Positions 1-12,032 of a stretch of DNA of 64,000 nt are shown here, in pieces. Within the stretch, counting starts at the first letter, position 1, and every line of letters begins with the position of its first letter. Origin of the DNA: Paguma larvata (taxonomy: Eukaryota; Chordata; Mammalia; Carnivora; Viverridae); assembly GCA_030068075.1 (NCBI GenBank), contig CM057836.1, forward strand, positions 66,067,788 through 66,131,787, given 5' to 3'. Made by a program: the position numbers and the translations under genes. The notes under the pieces were generated by a model. The model worked only from the letters and a program-made list of their open reading frames with translations, was not told where the DNA came from and ran no database searches.

Positions 1-934
1 CTAGTGTTTCCGACTGACAAGCTCGGAAAGAAAAGAGGTGAGGTAAGGTATTAGCTGTGGAGAGAGACATTCTCCATCCTTTTGCTTTGACACTGTGCAA
101 GCTCACAGGCTAATTAATCAGTTTCATTAAAGGAGAGAGAGTGTTGCCATGGTATCTTGAGGCCTGTTTATACTGCCACATTAACATTTCAGGATATTTT
201 AATCTTTAATTACCAACTTTAATTTTTTTTTTGGATTGGCAAAGGCCTTAAAATTTCTCTTTTTGATGATGTGATTTTCTGCCAGTATTTTCTGAGATTG
301 AGGTACTAATTTGAAATAGTGCTTCCTCTCTTCTTTGAGAAGAAATAAAAGATCCTCTCTGGAGTCTTGCTTCTGTGCAAGATTTGATTAAAAGTTCCAC
401 AGAGGTCATTGTACTAGCTTTATTTCCACACACGTGCTTATGCACAAGAAGCCACTAATTTATCGCCAGAGACATGACCCAGAAGGAGTTTTATCTATAA
501 TGTATGTAACGTGTGCTTGCAAGAATTCAAAGTATTTCCAGAAATCTATTCAATTCTAGATTTTTCTTTGACCTACAGTATCCTAGAAATATTTAGTGTA
601 TTGATAAAACAGTTGACTCTCTGTTCTGGATGATAGTTTTCTGGAAGCATCAAGAACATTAAAATGGCCAGTTAGATTTAAAGAAACTGTTAATTACTTG
701 AAGCAACAAATAAGACTCTGATTATTTAAAGAGCTCTTTTCTGGCATATTTTCTAATTCCTAGTCACTAAAGGGACAAGCAAAGATAGGAAAAGAGAAGG
801 TGCAATGTAGCTTTTGAATTCGATCAGACTGAAATCCTTCTTATTAAAGTAGACCAGGGATAACATAATAAAAACCAGTCAGACTTAAACATTGTCCAAC
901 CTCTTATGAAGAATGTGGAAATATATGTGGTAAT
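1..934. other. Anonymous AT-rich sequence
   Basis: I see no gene, recognisable repeat or structured element here. The short open frames are of chance length and have no recognisable protein features. Confidence 0.6.
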
Positions 935-941
935 TCTTTTT

Positions 942-997
<56 letters not shown>

Positions 998-999
998 TC
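935..999. repeat. (TTTC)n microsatellite
   Basis: About sixteen nearly perfect TTTC units run to position 999, where TTTCC ends the array. The purity and length suggest the array is probably variable between individuals. It does not sit on a SINE tail: neither flank shows a tRNA-like head. Confidence 0.95.
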
Positions 1000-3640
1000 C
1001 TATTCTAAAGTATCTGTGCTTATTAAAGAAATGAATACATGGAAAATAGAAATGTATGACTTTCTAGCTAGTGGCCTTCCTCTGGGTCTCATTTATGCAT
1101 TGTTATTAGTAGTTAATCTGTGGCTTAAATCATAATGTTCGTTTATAAGATGTGCACATTTATAAGATAGATACTAGTGATACCGACATCTCAGGAATTT
1201 CCTGTAGCTCAGCAGTGCTAAGTGGTGTTCCTAGAAAAAATTCCTGTCTTCACAGAGAAAGGTAGCGTCCCAGGTATGTCATTTACAAAGAACATTTCAG
1301 AAATAGAATGCCTTTCAGCACAGAAACCTTACATACTACCACCAGGCTGGCTCCTCTCAAGCTTGTGGTGACTCTGTCCTCCTAGGTTCTGTGTGAGAAT
1401 AATAATTAGAATCGCCTGATAGTATGACTGGACAGCCAGTTGAGGTGAGTGAAAATCCAGCTCTACAGTATAAAAAAAGGCTCTATTTTCAGATATGTCT
1501 TGTGTTTAAAAAAAAATTCACATGCTGCAAAAAGTACTGAAAAGTTGTCAACACATTTCTTGGTAGAATATTTTAAGTATGGTTGTTGCTGCTAGGAGCC
1601 TTCCAGATAGGATGAAAGTGTTACTGTAAATTGGACCTTAAGTTAGGACGATGTATTTAGGTAAAATCTACATTGTCTGGTATTGCATTTTGGTCACCTA
1701 GCATGTGACCTTCAGGCGCATTTGCTTAAAAAAAAAAGTGGCATAAAGGCAATACACACTTCAAACCCTCTGCAATGTAACAATGCTAATTAAACAAGTA
1801 TTGAGGGTCCCTTGATTGTTGGTGCTTTTGCTGGGGGCTGGAGATAATACTAAAATCAGACCCAGTTCCTGCTTTCAAAGAACTTAAACATTATGGTAGG
1901 TGGGATGGAAGGACACAAGAGAAGAATTTAGGTACTTTATTCATACAATTAGTTTATTTTGACTTTCGAAGTTTCTCTAAGTTGAGTGGATTAAAGAGAA
2001 CTATTTTGACTCAAGAAAGGTTGTCTCACTTGACATCTTATCATTTGAATGTAAAATCTGTGAGAATCTTACTATATCAACACAATTAGTGATTTTGCTG
2101 AAATAAATGTTATGGAATAAATAGCAAAAAATAAATAAATAAAATATGATTTACTACAAATCTATTCCAATTTGCAAACAGGAACTTTTCCTAAGCAGTG
2201 AATATGTAGTTCCTCTCCTTGTTTTTGGAACCCATTGGAGGGATGATCTAACCTATCCTTGGGAATCCATTTTCTAGATAAATTAATCCCTCCGTGATGT
2301 CCTGAGGGGCAGGTGGATGTTTGTGATGAAGAGTTTGGGTTTTGCGGGAGAGGGTATGGGGACAAAGTCTGCAGAGGGAGACAGTCTGGGGGACCTGCAG
2401 CTGGCTTGTGGGAAGCTGTGCTCACATTACATATTGGTCATGATGGGAAAGTGAGCTGAGGTTAAGACTTAGCTGTTTATTGATTTAGATGGGCAGAGAC
2501 TCTCCCTGGAGTGTCTCAAATGCATGCGATGAGCATGAACACTGGATTTGGATCAGTGAGCTGAAAGATTTAGAGAATCACACTTGGCTGTATGAGTCCC
2601 TATGGATTCTGGGCCTGGGAGGAGTTGTGAGTACTGTTTGTTCCAGAAGGTAGGAGGCCTTGTGGGTGTTCGGTGAAGTTGGCTGACTGGCTGTGAGGCC
2701 AGAGTTAGCTGTGGATAAATGACCTTCCATAGAAGTCCTGCATGGTCATTTTTTTATCCCCCGACTTAAGATCTCTGTTGAGCATGGTCCCATAATCCCC
2801 AGTTGTGTTCACTTTAAAAGCAATTAGTAGTCTTAGGCTGACGTTGTACCAGGTGAGCCATAAACACCAGGAGTTCAGCTCCTTTCCCACTTTGGAGAAA
2901 CAAGTGTATGAGAATGTGTGATGCTAGGGCAGGAAGCCAGGCAAACTGACTTGAATTTCCTCTCCCTTTCATAGTTCCCAGGAAGCTCATTCAGAGAAGG
3001 CATTGTATTGCCCTTCACCATGACTTTTTACCTTTCCATACAGAAAACTGAGGCTGACCTCACTGTGGTGAGGACTCTACCCTGTTTGGTGTAGGCATTT
3101 GCCAAGGTCTTGGGCAATGTGCCAGCAGGCGGTATGCTCACCTCTGCTGGGAGTCAGCCCTTGCTGGGTCCAGCCACCTGTAGCTGGAGTGATGATGGGG
3201 ATAGAGGACCCAGTGTTTGAGGGAGGGCAGGCACCTTCTCAGGCCCCTCTCCCTAGGAGAGGCAGCAATGCTGAAGGGTAATGCATAGGCTGGCTGGGAG
3301 CCAGAAACTGGGGGTTTGTCTTAGCCTAGGTGCTACTATTTGATGGGTAAGTTCCAATGGGATGACAGTTTAAAGTATTGGAAGAAAAAGAAAAAGAGAA
3401 AGAATTAGCCCATGTAAACACTTAAACCTCAGTCATATTTGATTGTGGCATCAGGGGCTCTAGCAATTACTTTTACGGACAACTGCATATTACTGCTTTA
3501 ATTCAAGCATTTAAAAATTAAAAATTTAATAAAGTTTGAAAAATGGATTACCCTTTTTATGGCCATTAAATCTCGGGTGGAACAGAACATGAGAATCCAA
3601 ACGAGGAGGAGTTGATTAATTTTTTTTTTTCCTGTATGGA
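1000..3640. other. Anonymous stretch with weak ancient-repeat hints
   Basis: No gene found. The part near 1800-1900 vaguely resembles an old dispersed repeat (a growth-and-decay motif of the type CTGGGGGCTGGAGATAATAC), and 2120-2145 holds a short AAATA run. Region 2160-3300 is somewhat richer in G+C but shows no exon-like frame. Confidence 0.5.
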
Positions 3641-3649
3641 GCCAGATAG

Positions 3650-3824
3650 TAAATACTTTATGCTTGGTAGAACATATGGTTTCTGTCACAACTCCTCAAC
3701 TCTGCTTTTGTGGCTGCTTTGTTAACTAATGAGTGTGGCTGTGTTTGAGTAAAACCTTATAGAAACATGCATTGAGTTAAATTTGGCTCCTGTCGGCTAT
3801 AGTTTGCTAATCCCTGACCAAGCC
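3650..3824 (+). mobile_element. hAT-Charlie-like DNA transposon relic
   Basis: The tail GGCTATAGTTTGCTAATCCC, preceded by a stretch resembling GTGTGGCTGTGTTTGAGTAA, matches the pattern of non-autonomous hAT elements whose ends read GGGCCATAGTTTGCTGACCC. The element is heavily diverged and the left edge is uncertain. The family assignment is from memory. Confidence 0.5.
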
Positions 3825-4282
3825 CAACTTTAAGGGCTTGGGTGAATGGAATAAACCATTTTTCTGGGAGAAGGAGACCTTAGGAATGTTTGTTAGGATC
3901 ATGTTTAGCTAACTGAGAGCAAGCATGGGATAGGCAGCTGGTGTAGTTTGCGCCAGATTTGGAATCTTTGTAGGTGATAATAATGAATGGACTACGATGG
4001 GGGGCCTATGGCAATTAATGGCCTTTTTAAGGGCATGATTATTTAGACCCTAAGCTGGGTAACCAAAGGAAACAGGGGACTGAGAGTGGCTGACAGTGTT
4101 GGTATCAGTGGATTGCTGATTTTTGATGAAGTCAAGCAATCTTGACATGGAGATAGTAATGCTAGTGTGCTAGAAGCCTAGAATAGGGTGGGCAACAAGT
4201 CAATCACTTGAAATTACTGGACATAGTTCAGCTATTGTATGGGATTTGTGAGTAGAGATGTGATAGAAAGAAAGGTTTAGTA
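3825..4282. other. Anonymous stretch
   Basis: No gene or recognisable repeat found between the hAT relic and the first SINE. Confidence 0.5.
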
Positions 4283-4516
4283 GGGGTGCCTGGGTGGCTC
4301 AGTTGGTTACATGTCTGACTTAGGCTTAGGTTGTGAATTCTCAGTTCATGGGTTTGAGCCCAGCTTTAGGCTCTGTGCTGACAGCTCAGAACCTGGAGTC
4401 GGCTTCAGATCCTGTCTCTCTCTCTCCCCCTGCCTCTCTCTCTGTCACTCCCCTGCTTACACTCTGTCTCTGTCTCTGTCTCTCAAAAGTGAATAAACGG
4501 TAAAAAAATTAAAAAC
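4283..4516 (+). mobile_element. CAN-SINE (feline tRNA-Lys SINE), sense
   Basis: The head GGGGTGCCTGGGTGGCTCAG starts the element. It holds an A-box-like TGGCTCAGTTGG and a B-box-like GGTTTGAGCCC, the internal RNA polymerase III promoter inherited from a tRNA. A unique core, a long CT-rich tract (about 4410-4484) and the A-rich tail GTGAATAAACGG then follow. It is full length, but the tail and head carry several substitutions, and I could not identify a clear target-site duplication. Confidence 0.93.
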
Positions 4517-5595
4517 TTGCTAGAGGTGAGTAGGTCAAGTAACAGAGAGGCCAAGGTGTTGAATGGATTCTCTAGAGATACTGAAGGCATCAAGAATGGT
4601 ATAGAATTTGAGAGAAAGACAGTAAACTAGCTGTAGAATTCATTGGTCAATGAAAGGGAGTTTGTGGGAGGTCTATAGTAATATGAGGAAACCTGAAGCC
4701 AAGGACTGCCTTCAAGGAAGAAGGATGACACATGGTCTAGAAGGGGATCTGCTGTGCCAAATATAACCTAAATACGCACCAATGCCATTAGGGCTTTTTC
4801 CTGGGCACACAAACTAGATTTCTTAGCTTTGTCTGTAATGATGTATAGTCTTGCAAGGCTGTTCTGGTGAAGAGAATAAGGATGGAAGTATGCTCAGCAC
4901 TTCGAAGCCAGTCCCGTAAAAGCCTTCTTGTGCAATCATCCATTCTGTCTCCTGTGATCCTGTTCAATGAACGTAGAGGATCCCTGGAGGACTTCCAGGC
5001 CCTGAGAGACGATGAGTGGATAAATTCAAGGATCTTAGATTACTGAATATTTGCTGCTCTTGATCATGAGGTTGGATTTGACATGGAGAAGAAACTTGGG
5101 TTGTGTCAAGTACGTAACATTATTTAGTGTAATACACATACCCTTACTCTGGGCTTCAAGTGATAGGGAGTGTGAGAGAAATGAAGTTAAACAGAACAAA
5201 ACAAAAACCCCTCAAAACATTAAGAGGACTGCAAGGGAAGTGATATCAGTGAGACAAGCAGATGTTAACATTAACAGTAAAACCAGAATCCTACAACAGT
5301 GGCAGCAATAACCATCCCACCACTACCTACCTGGTCCCGAAGGATGTAGGATTTTATATCTGTCCTAGAAGCTGGGAGTGCAGTTAGAGATGATTGTGGC
5401 ACTTTGGGTGTTGAATCTGTTGACCTCGTTGCCTCTGAAAACCTGGTGCTTTTTCACAAGGACTGCAATTTTCCCACATCTTTTTGATCTCCCACTTGCT
5501 CATTTGGGATTTCAGATCTTGAACCCAGAACTATTTATTATCCTATCTGCTGTTTCCTCAGAAATCACCATTTCACATTTTTATTGGCTATTCTC
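4517..5595. other. Anonymous stretch
   Basis: No gene or well-supported repeat. Short open frames lack any recognisable domain. Confidence 0.5.
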
Positions 5596-5599
5596 TTCA

Positions 5600-5757
5600 T
5601 AATCTCTTGGAGCCTGTGTTCCTCATTTGTAAAATAGGAATAATAACACACAACACCACAATGGGCTGGTAGGAGGATAAAAAAATTGACGTGAATAAAT
5701 CACACAGCACTTACTGTCCAGCACGTAGTGAGCCCTCAATAAATGATAACAATTGTG
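5600..5757 (-). mobile_element. MIR SINE relic, antisense
   Basis: Two MIR hallmarks appear in antisense order: TTCCTCATTTGTAAAATAGG near 5618, then GCACGTAGTGAGCCCTCAAT near 5721, with TAAATGATAA after it. These are the two blocks of MIR, the ancient mammalian tRNA-derived SINE, and the copy has no detectable target-site duplication. Confidence 0.8.
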
Positions 5758-5819
5758 GGTTATTCAAGAAGACGATGTACCTAAGCCAAGGCAAGGAAGT
5801 TAGTGACAGCAGTCTGATT

Positions 5820-5963
5820 CCTCAGACCAGAAGCATTAGTCTGGAACTTCTTGGGCCCAACCACAGTCCTACTGAATTAGAAACTCTGGAGGTGGGGCAC
5901 AGTAATCTGTGTTTTAAAAAGCCTTCTGGGTGACTCGGATACACGCTAATGTTGGAAAACCAT
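5820..5963 (-). mobile_element. MER5A-like hAT-Charlie relic, antisense
   Basis: The blocks CCTACTGAATTAGAAACTCT, GGTGGGGCACAGTAATCTGT and ACGCTAATGTTGGAAAACCA follow the order of the non-autonomous hAT element MER5A read on its reverse strand. The expected terminal inverted repeat is recognisable only at the right end. Confidence 0.8.
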
Positions 5964-7369
5964 ATCTTGACTTGAGCAATATTTATTCTTTTTTCGCTGA
6001 GAAAAATTCTTGTAAGAAGAGTCCATTTAAATTCTTAAACTAAGAATAAAAGAAGAGAAAATCCTCCAGACCAATGAACATGACTGTCTTCAGCTTTTGG
6101 CAGGAAAATGTTAGAGGAGAGGGTGATCCTGGGTCCTGACCCTAGATGCTCCCACTACACACCAACCCCTGTGCCTTGTCTTGTTTTCATTGAGACTACA
6201 GAATATATTTAACGGGCCAGTGACCTTGCATTCTAACTGCCAGCAATGCCAGTTCACTGGCAGGTTTATACCTATAATGCCTCACTACAAAGGGAACAGT
6301 CAAATGGAATTATTTTGCTGTTTGGAATAGAGGTGCTGGTTTAAAAGCAGCTCTGCTCCTGGAGTGAACCTCTTAAATTTCTTGGTAGATGGATCAGTCT
6401 GAGGCTCAGATCCAAAATGGTTTCTTGGTGACTTTTTTTGATCTGTGCCCCATTTGTGCTTTAAATTTGGATTATCCTCTGCCTTTGGGCTAAATTATTG
6501 AGGTATTTAATATATATTTTTCTTAACAAAATTCTGGAATACACACTGGCACCATAATTCTATCATTCTTTCCACTGTCCTGCCGCTCTCTGTACCTTGT
6601 TGAATATTGAAACTGGTAAGGAAAGGAGGGCTTCTAGCATGACCCTGTTGCTCCACAAAAGGGGAAACAGATGTCCTGACATGTGATCTGAATGTCCAAG
6701 GCTACACTATAGCTCCCAGTCCCAAGTTGCAAGGTTGTTGACTCTTCTCGTCTCTCTCTATCCTTTATAAATTATTTTCTTGATGCATCTTATTTGGGCT
6801 TCTATATTCCTTTTTGGAATGGAATGTTTTCAGTATATAATAATTTTTTTCTTCTGTAAGAGGCAAAAAGACAATTTTCAGTTCATTGGTTTTGGTGATG
6901 GTAAGAATTTCTGTGTCTGCAGTACACAGGCTGTAACAATGAATTCAATACTTGATACTCATCCATTTGGGTTTCCTGACAAATATTTTAACAAGAGTTG
7001 GCTTACTTTCGTCTCTCCAAAGTTAGGATCAGTGCCAGAGAGGTGACTTGATTGTTGTGAAGATTGCTGGGAGCTTCCATAGATTTTTCTGATAGCCAGA
7101 GACCTTTGACATGGCCACCAGGTTGCAGGCCTGGTCCCCTAGACTATCCAGCCGTAGTACATTCCCAAATAGCAGATTTGATACCTAACATTAATGCTTC
7201 AGAGATGGCTGCTAGACCAGCACTGGAGCCATACCATGTAGTGGATCTCTGATTTTCTTGAACAAGATTTCTTTACCTTTCACCTGTGCTTCTGCCCCCC
7301 CCCAATTGTCTTGTCATGATTCTCTCACCCCAGTTTAACCAATGGACTGACAAGTTCAAGCCAGACTTG
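5964..7369. other. Anonymous AT-rich sequence
   Basis: No gene or confident repeat. A C9 homopolymer lies near 7295-7303. Confidence 0.5.
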
Positions 7370-7921
7370 ATCCAGACTGTTTATGTGCCCCCAAATGCTT
7401 ATGTTGTAGCCTTATCTCCATTGTGATGGTATTAGGGGCTGGGAATTGTTGAGCAGTGGTCAGGTCACAAGGGCTGAGCCCCAATGAATTAGACTAGTTA
7501 CTTTAGAAAAGTCCAAGCAGGGGCGCCTGGGCGGCTCAGTCGGTTAGGCATCCGACTTTGGCTCAGATCATTATCTCATGATTCCTGAGTTCAAGCCCTG
7601 TTTGATTGCTCAGAGCCTGGAGCCAGCTTCAGATTCTGTGTCTCCCCCTCTCTCTCTCTGACCCTGTTCTGTTTATGCTGTCTCTCTCTCTTAAAAATAA
7701 ATAAACATAAAAAAAAAGTCAGAGCAGTCCAGCCATGTGAAGATACAATGAGTATATGGCCATATGTGAATTAGGAAGGGGATTCTGTCCCAGTAGTAAA
7801 TCTGAAAGTACCTTGAATTTTATATTTCTCAACTCACAGAACTATGGAAAGTAAATTTCTATTTTTCATAACCCACCCGGTCTATGCTTTCTTCCTTGAG
7901 CAGCCCAAACAGAGTAAGACA
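7370..7921 (+). mobile_element. ERVL-MaLR (MLT1-like) solo LTR, split by a SINE
   Basis: The left part reads like an MLT1 LTR (CCCCCAAATGCTTATGTTGT, then TGATGGTATTAGGGGCTGGG, AGGTCACAAGGGCTGAGCCC). The right part carries its 3' half, with CCATGTGAAGATACAATGAG, ACAGAACTATGGAAAGTAAA and the end GAGTAAGACA. A feline SINE at 7521-7717 interrupts it. No internal retroviral sequence accompanies it, so it is a solitary LTR. The original polyadenylation and promoter functions are decayed. Confidence 0.8.
7521..7717 (+). mobile_element. CAN-SINE, sense, inserted in the MaLR LTR
   Basis: The head GGGCGCCTGGGCGGCTCAGT is followed by a B-box-like GAGTTCAAGCCC, a CT tract at 7640-7691 and the tail TTAAAAATAAATAAACATAA. 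The flanking duplication is AAAAGTCCAAGCAG (7507-7520) against AAAAGTCAGAGCAG (7714-7727), with two mismatches. This is the signature of L1-driven target-primed insertion. It is one of the better-preserved SINEs here. Confidence 0.95.
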
Positions 7922-8398
7922 GAGTGAACTCAAAATCTATGAACCTTTTTAGCAAATGGGCTTTAGAAGGATCCAAGAAAATAAGTTCTAATGTAAAACA
8001 GCAGGCCCAGGTTTGAAACTTGTCCAAGCTGAACTCAGTAGATGGGCTAAATAGATGGCCTTTCAGCATCAAGAGTACATTCTCCATCACTGATTCCTAT
8101 GATAACAGTCTCTGCTGTTTAGACTATGATTCCTTTGTGATGAAGAGGCTTCTAATAGTCTGGGACAGGAAACGTATTTATGTTTGCCCTATCAGAACAT
8201 CAGGCCAATTATAATCCATGATCTGTATACATTTTTGGCTTGCATGAATGGGTTAGAAATACTTGTGCATTGGCTGGTGGATGTTAGAATAAAAAATTTT
8301 GGAAAGATAAAAAGGAAGGGAAAGATGAAGTAAGATGATAATGAAAAGAGTATATGTGACAGGAAATCCTTCTGCTTCATGGCAAAAAAACGCCCCTG
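7922..8398. other. Anonymous stretch
   Basis: No gene or recognisable repeat between the LTR and the following L1. Confidence 0.5.
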
Positions 8399-8860
8399 AT
8401 AACCTGATTTAAAATTGGTCTAAGTGCTTGCACAGATTTTTCTCCAAAGAAGACCTATAAGAGGTCAGGTACATGAAAAAATACTCAAGGTCACCAGTTG
8501 TTAGGGACTTAGAAATGAAGACCATAATGAGATACTCACTTACCAGTCAGGTGTTACTAAATAAAATACAAGCACTGGCAAAGATGTAGAGAAATTGGAA
8601 TCCAATGCACAGTTGGTGCTAATGCAAAATCATGTAGCTGCTATGGAAAACAGTGTGGAAGTTCATCAAGAAATTAAAAATAGAACAAACATAGGATCCA
8701 GCAATTTCACTTCTGGATGTATATGCCAAAAGATTAAAATCGGGATCTCAAATAGCTCGTAGCCCTCCAACATTCATTGTACCGCTATTCACCAGAGACA
8801 AGATGTGGAAAAATTCTAAATGTCCATGGACAGTTGGATGGATAAAGAAAAGTTTATATA

Positions 8861-8908
<48 letters not shown>

Positions 8909-9505
8909 TATATACACAAACAATGGAACACTAATTAGCCTTAAAGGAGATTTTGCAACATGTGACAACATGGATGAACCTTGAAGACCTGTGTGAAGTG
9001 AAATAAGCCAGTCACAGAAAGACAAATAATACATCCTCTATTTATGAGGGTATTTAAAATAATCAACTTGGTAGACTCAAATAGTTGGCTTCCAGGGGCT
9101 GGGAGAGGTGGAAAGGAGGAATTACTAGTCAATGAACATAAAGTTTCAGGAAAGCAAGATGAATATGTTCTCGAGATTGGCTATTCAACATTATGCCCCT
9201 GGTCACTAGTACTTATTGTAGATTTAAAATCTGTGCTACCTTTAAAGCCAAAGAGTACATATAATTCCGAATAGAGTTCTAGAAAATGCAGATAAACCTG
9301 TAGTGATAGGAAGCAGATCATGTTTGCTTGCAAGGGGACAGAGTGGCAAGGCCTTGAGGACACTTTTGGGTGTGGTAATATGTTTGCTGTCTTGGTAGTG
9401 GTGATGGTTTCATGGTCTGTACATACATCAAAACTCATCAAGTTGTACATTTTAAAGGTGTGCATTTTATAGAGGGTCCGTTACCTTTTAATAAAGGTAC
9501 ACACT
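8399..9505 (+). mobile_element. Old L1 3' fragment (L1MA/L1MB type), sense
   Basis: The left part matches the C-terminal portion of L1 ORF2 in sense (TTTCTCCAAAGAAGACCT near 8440, GCTATGGAAAACAGTGTGGA near 8641). The 3' UTR ends with TGATGGTTTCATGGTCTGTA and CATCAAAACTCATCAAGTTG, typical of older L1M elements. All reading frames are broken. A long (TA)n array has grown inside it. There is no clear poly(A) tail or target-site duplication, consistent with great age. Confidence 0.85.
8853..8915. repeat. (TA)n microsatellite inside an L1
   Basis: A nearly uninterrupted TA run, broken only by single extra A or T bases, sits at the ORF2 position where intact copies have a short TATATATAC motif just before CAATGGA. 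Confidence 0.95.
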
Positions 9506-9507
9506 GC

Positions 9508-11076
9508 CTTCATTCGGTGATGAAATCTAGTAAACATTGTTCAGATGACAACCCCATCCCTATACCCAGCCATTCATTATTTTCCAGGCACTTGTATATG
9601 CAACAGAGACTGATGAAAAGAAAGACAAAACTCTGGTTGGTTTTGTATCTTTACTCCCCATTGCTCTACTTCCTTTTCCTTTTCAGTCCCTCTCCTCCTC
9701 CTCCTCTTCCCTCTTCCCTCTTCCCTCTTCCTACCCCCCCTCCCCAAAGTCATCAGAATGTGAGTGAGAGGCTGCATCTGTTCCTGCAAAAGCTATTTTG
9801 CACTGCAATTAAGCATTCTTCACCTTAGCTCCCCAGGCAGCTGGAGACTTGCGTGATCACTGGCATAATGGATGGTGCCCAAAGCCGTGGCCCAGGTGTG
9901 CAAAGGCTGTATACACACCCACATGGGCCGAAGGATGCTGCTTCCTGGCTCACACCCTGAGGCTGCTGCTCCTGACTTGGGCCTCTTCAGAACTCAGAAC
10001 AGCTGCTACCCTCTAGGTGACCGACAAGTCCTGCCATCATTCACCTGCTCAGGCCAGCTGACAAATGGAGTTGGCACACTGCAGACTGAATAAATAGGAC
10101 TGTAGCCATTTCCCGCTTCAGGCTGAGGGAAGAGACAGGTGAGCTCTGTGACCTGCTGGGGTTCTTTGAGGCTGGAGAGAAAAACTGTTTAGAATTTCAG
10201 CTCCTTTCAGAGAGCTTGAATGGCTTCTAGACATTTTTCTAATGTATAGTATCCGTTTTCTAGTATGGATATAATAATTAACTAAAGCATCCAAATCCTT
10301 TGCACATGACAGAGTTTTCTTTCCTTTTAGTTACTAAAAAATAATGTTTGTGTTTATGATTGCTAGGAATATTTAAGTAGTGCATTAATTAGTTCAGTTT
10401 GACCATTCTGTGGCTTTTTAGAATGAGTTACTAATAAAGCAGGGAAACAATTAAGTTTTTGGACACTGAGTCCACAATGAACATTTTGAAACTGCTACGT
10501 ATTTCTTTGACTGGTTTGTCACAACATTATTCCACCTGAGACCTCAATTTATTCTATAATGAATACCTCTATAAGAGGAAAAAATATATAGACTGACTTT
10601 CTTTGTACGCTTCCCACTTAATTGTACAACTATATTGTTACAAATTGACTGAAACAGCCTATTTCAGTTTTTTTTCCTCTATAGCCAACTCTGAATAGAT
10701 GAACAGAAATAGCTCTCTTCATGTCAGAAACTTTAATTAAACCATTCTGAAAATAAGCGTGTGTTAGCACTGGCAGGACCTGAATTTAATCACATTTCTT
10801 GCTCAACTGTTCCTGTTACTTCCTTGAAGGGCTGGAGGTTAGGCTTGGCTATGCTCCCACTGTTGGAAGCATGGATGGGGAAAGTCTTGAGGATTCAGAA
10901 GATTGAGACCTTTGATCTTTTGAACTCCCACACTAATTAAAGTCAGGGCTAAAAGACGGCATATGGCTTATGGGATATTGTAAGAGGTATTTATGTGAAT
11001 GGGTTACATGAAATTGATTGAGGATTCCTATTTACTTATGCATCTCATAAATATCATTTTATTTTTTAGTGAAAAT
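9508..11076. other. Anonymous stretch including a polypyrimidine tract
   Basis: A 9668-9746 block is almost pure C and T, with CTTCCCTCTTCC repeats. It is a strand-asymmetric polypyrimidine tract that can form triplex (H-DNA) structure. It generates proline- and arginine-rich open frames on both strands that I do not regard as genes. The rest of the interval shows nothing recognisable. Confidence 0.55.
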
Positions 11077-11255
11077 TGACAGCATCCTATATTGCCAGAG
11101 ACTGCTCTAAGCTCTTAAAAATACTTACTCCTTTAAACCTTAACAACAAATTCTCTTGTTATTCCCACTTTACATGCCAGGAGACTTGGTAACTTTGTCA
11201 AGATAATTGCAGCTGGATTTGAATTCAGAAAGACAGGCTCTAGAATCTGGGTTGG
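11077..11255 (+). mobile_element. MIR SINE relic, sense
   Basis: Successive MIR blocks are visible: ACTGCTCTAAGCTCTTAAAA, then TTCTCTTGTTATTCCCACTT, then ACATGCCAGGAGACTTGGTA and GCTGGATTTGAATTCAGAAA. The order and spacing match the MIR core and 3' region. Confidence 0.85.
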
Positions 11256-11493
11256 TCAATATACTCTTTTTCATCAAAATCAGTGAGTGCCTATATGGAA
11301 GGAACAAGATTCTTTTTATATCTTTCCATATGCATTCCTGGTACCCATCATCCAGCCTTCCAAATCTCTTCAGTGTGATTGTCCCAACTGAATTTACTGA
11401 CTGCTTATGCCCTGATCTCCACAAATTGCATGCAATACTCAGCTTTTTTTCTGTTTCATTTATAATTGTCAGAAGATCTTAACTCTCCTGACT
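11256..11493. other. Short anonymous stretch
   Basis: Unassigned sequence between the MIR and the poly(T) end of the long antisense L1. The segment around 11471 (AGAAGATCTT) resembles AGAAGCTCTT at 21064 across the L1, so it may be a decayed target-site duplication. Confidence 0.4.
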
Positions 11494-11987
11494 TTTTCTT
11501 TTTTTTTCTCTTTTAAAAAATGGCATTTTTTTCTAAGTTGAAGTATAGTTGACACATGAGGTCACATAATTTCGGGTGTACCGCATAGTGATTCAACAAC
11601 TCTTGATGACCTGGTATGCTCGCGACATACATAACCACCATCTGTCCCCATAGAACGCTATTATAGTACCATTGATTATAATCTCCATGCCGTACCTTTC
11701 ATTCCTGTGACTTTGTAACTAGAAGCCTTGACCCCTCATTTTCCTTCACTCATTTTGCCAATATTCCCACACCTGTAATCCCAGCAACCCACTGGTTCTC
11801 TGTCTTTTGGATCTGTTTCTAATTTTTCTTTGTTCACTTACTTTATTTTTGAAATTCCACATCCAAGAGAACTTCGGTGGTATTGTCTTTGTCTGCCTCA
11901 TGTCACTTAGCATAATATTTTCTAGGTCCACACGTGCTGTTACAAACGGCAAGACTGCATTCTTATTTTATATCTGTGTATTAGTCC

Positions 11988-11989
<2 letters not shown>

Positions 11990-12030
<41 letters not shown>
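11990..12030. repeat. (GT)n microsatellite inside an L1
   Basis: About twenty perfect GT units follow TTAGTCCATT, at the same ORF2 position that carries TA or GT arrays in the other L1 copies of this window. Its perfection suggests present-day length variation. Confidence 0.95.

Positions 12031-12032
<2 letters not shown>

Noticed and set aside
4283..4360. tRNA-like sequences with A and B boxes in SINE heads
   Set aside because: They are tRNA-Lys-derived SINE heads, not tRNA genes: followed by SINE bodies and tails, with diverged tRNA stems.
9412..9828. 138-residue proline- and serine-rich open frame
   Set aside because: It crosses the end of an old L1 and a polypyrimidine tract, which alone explain its composition.
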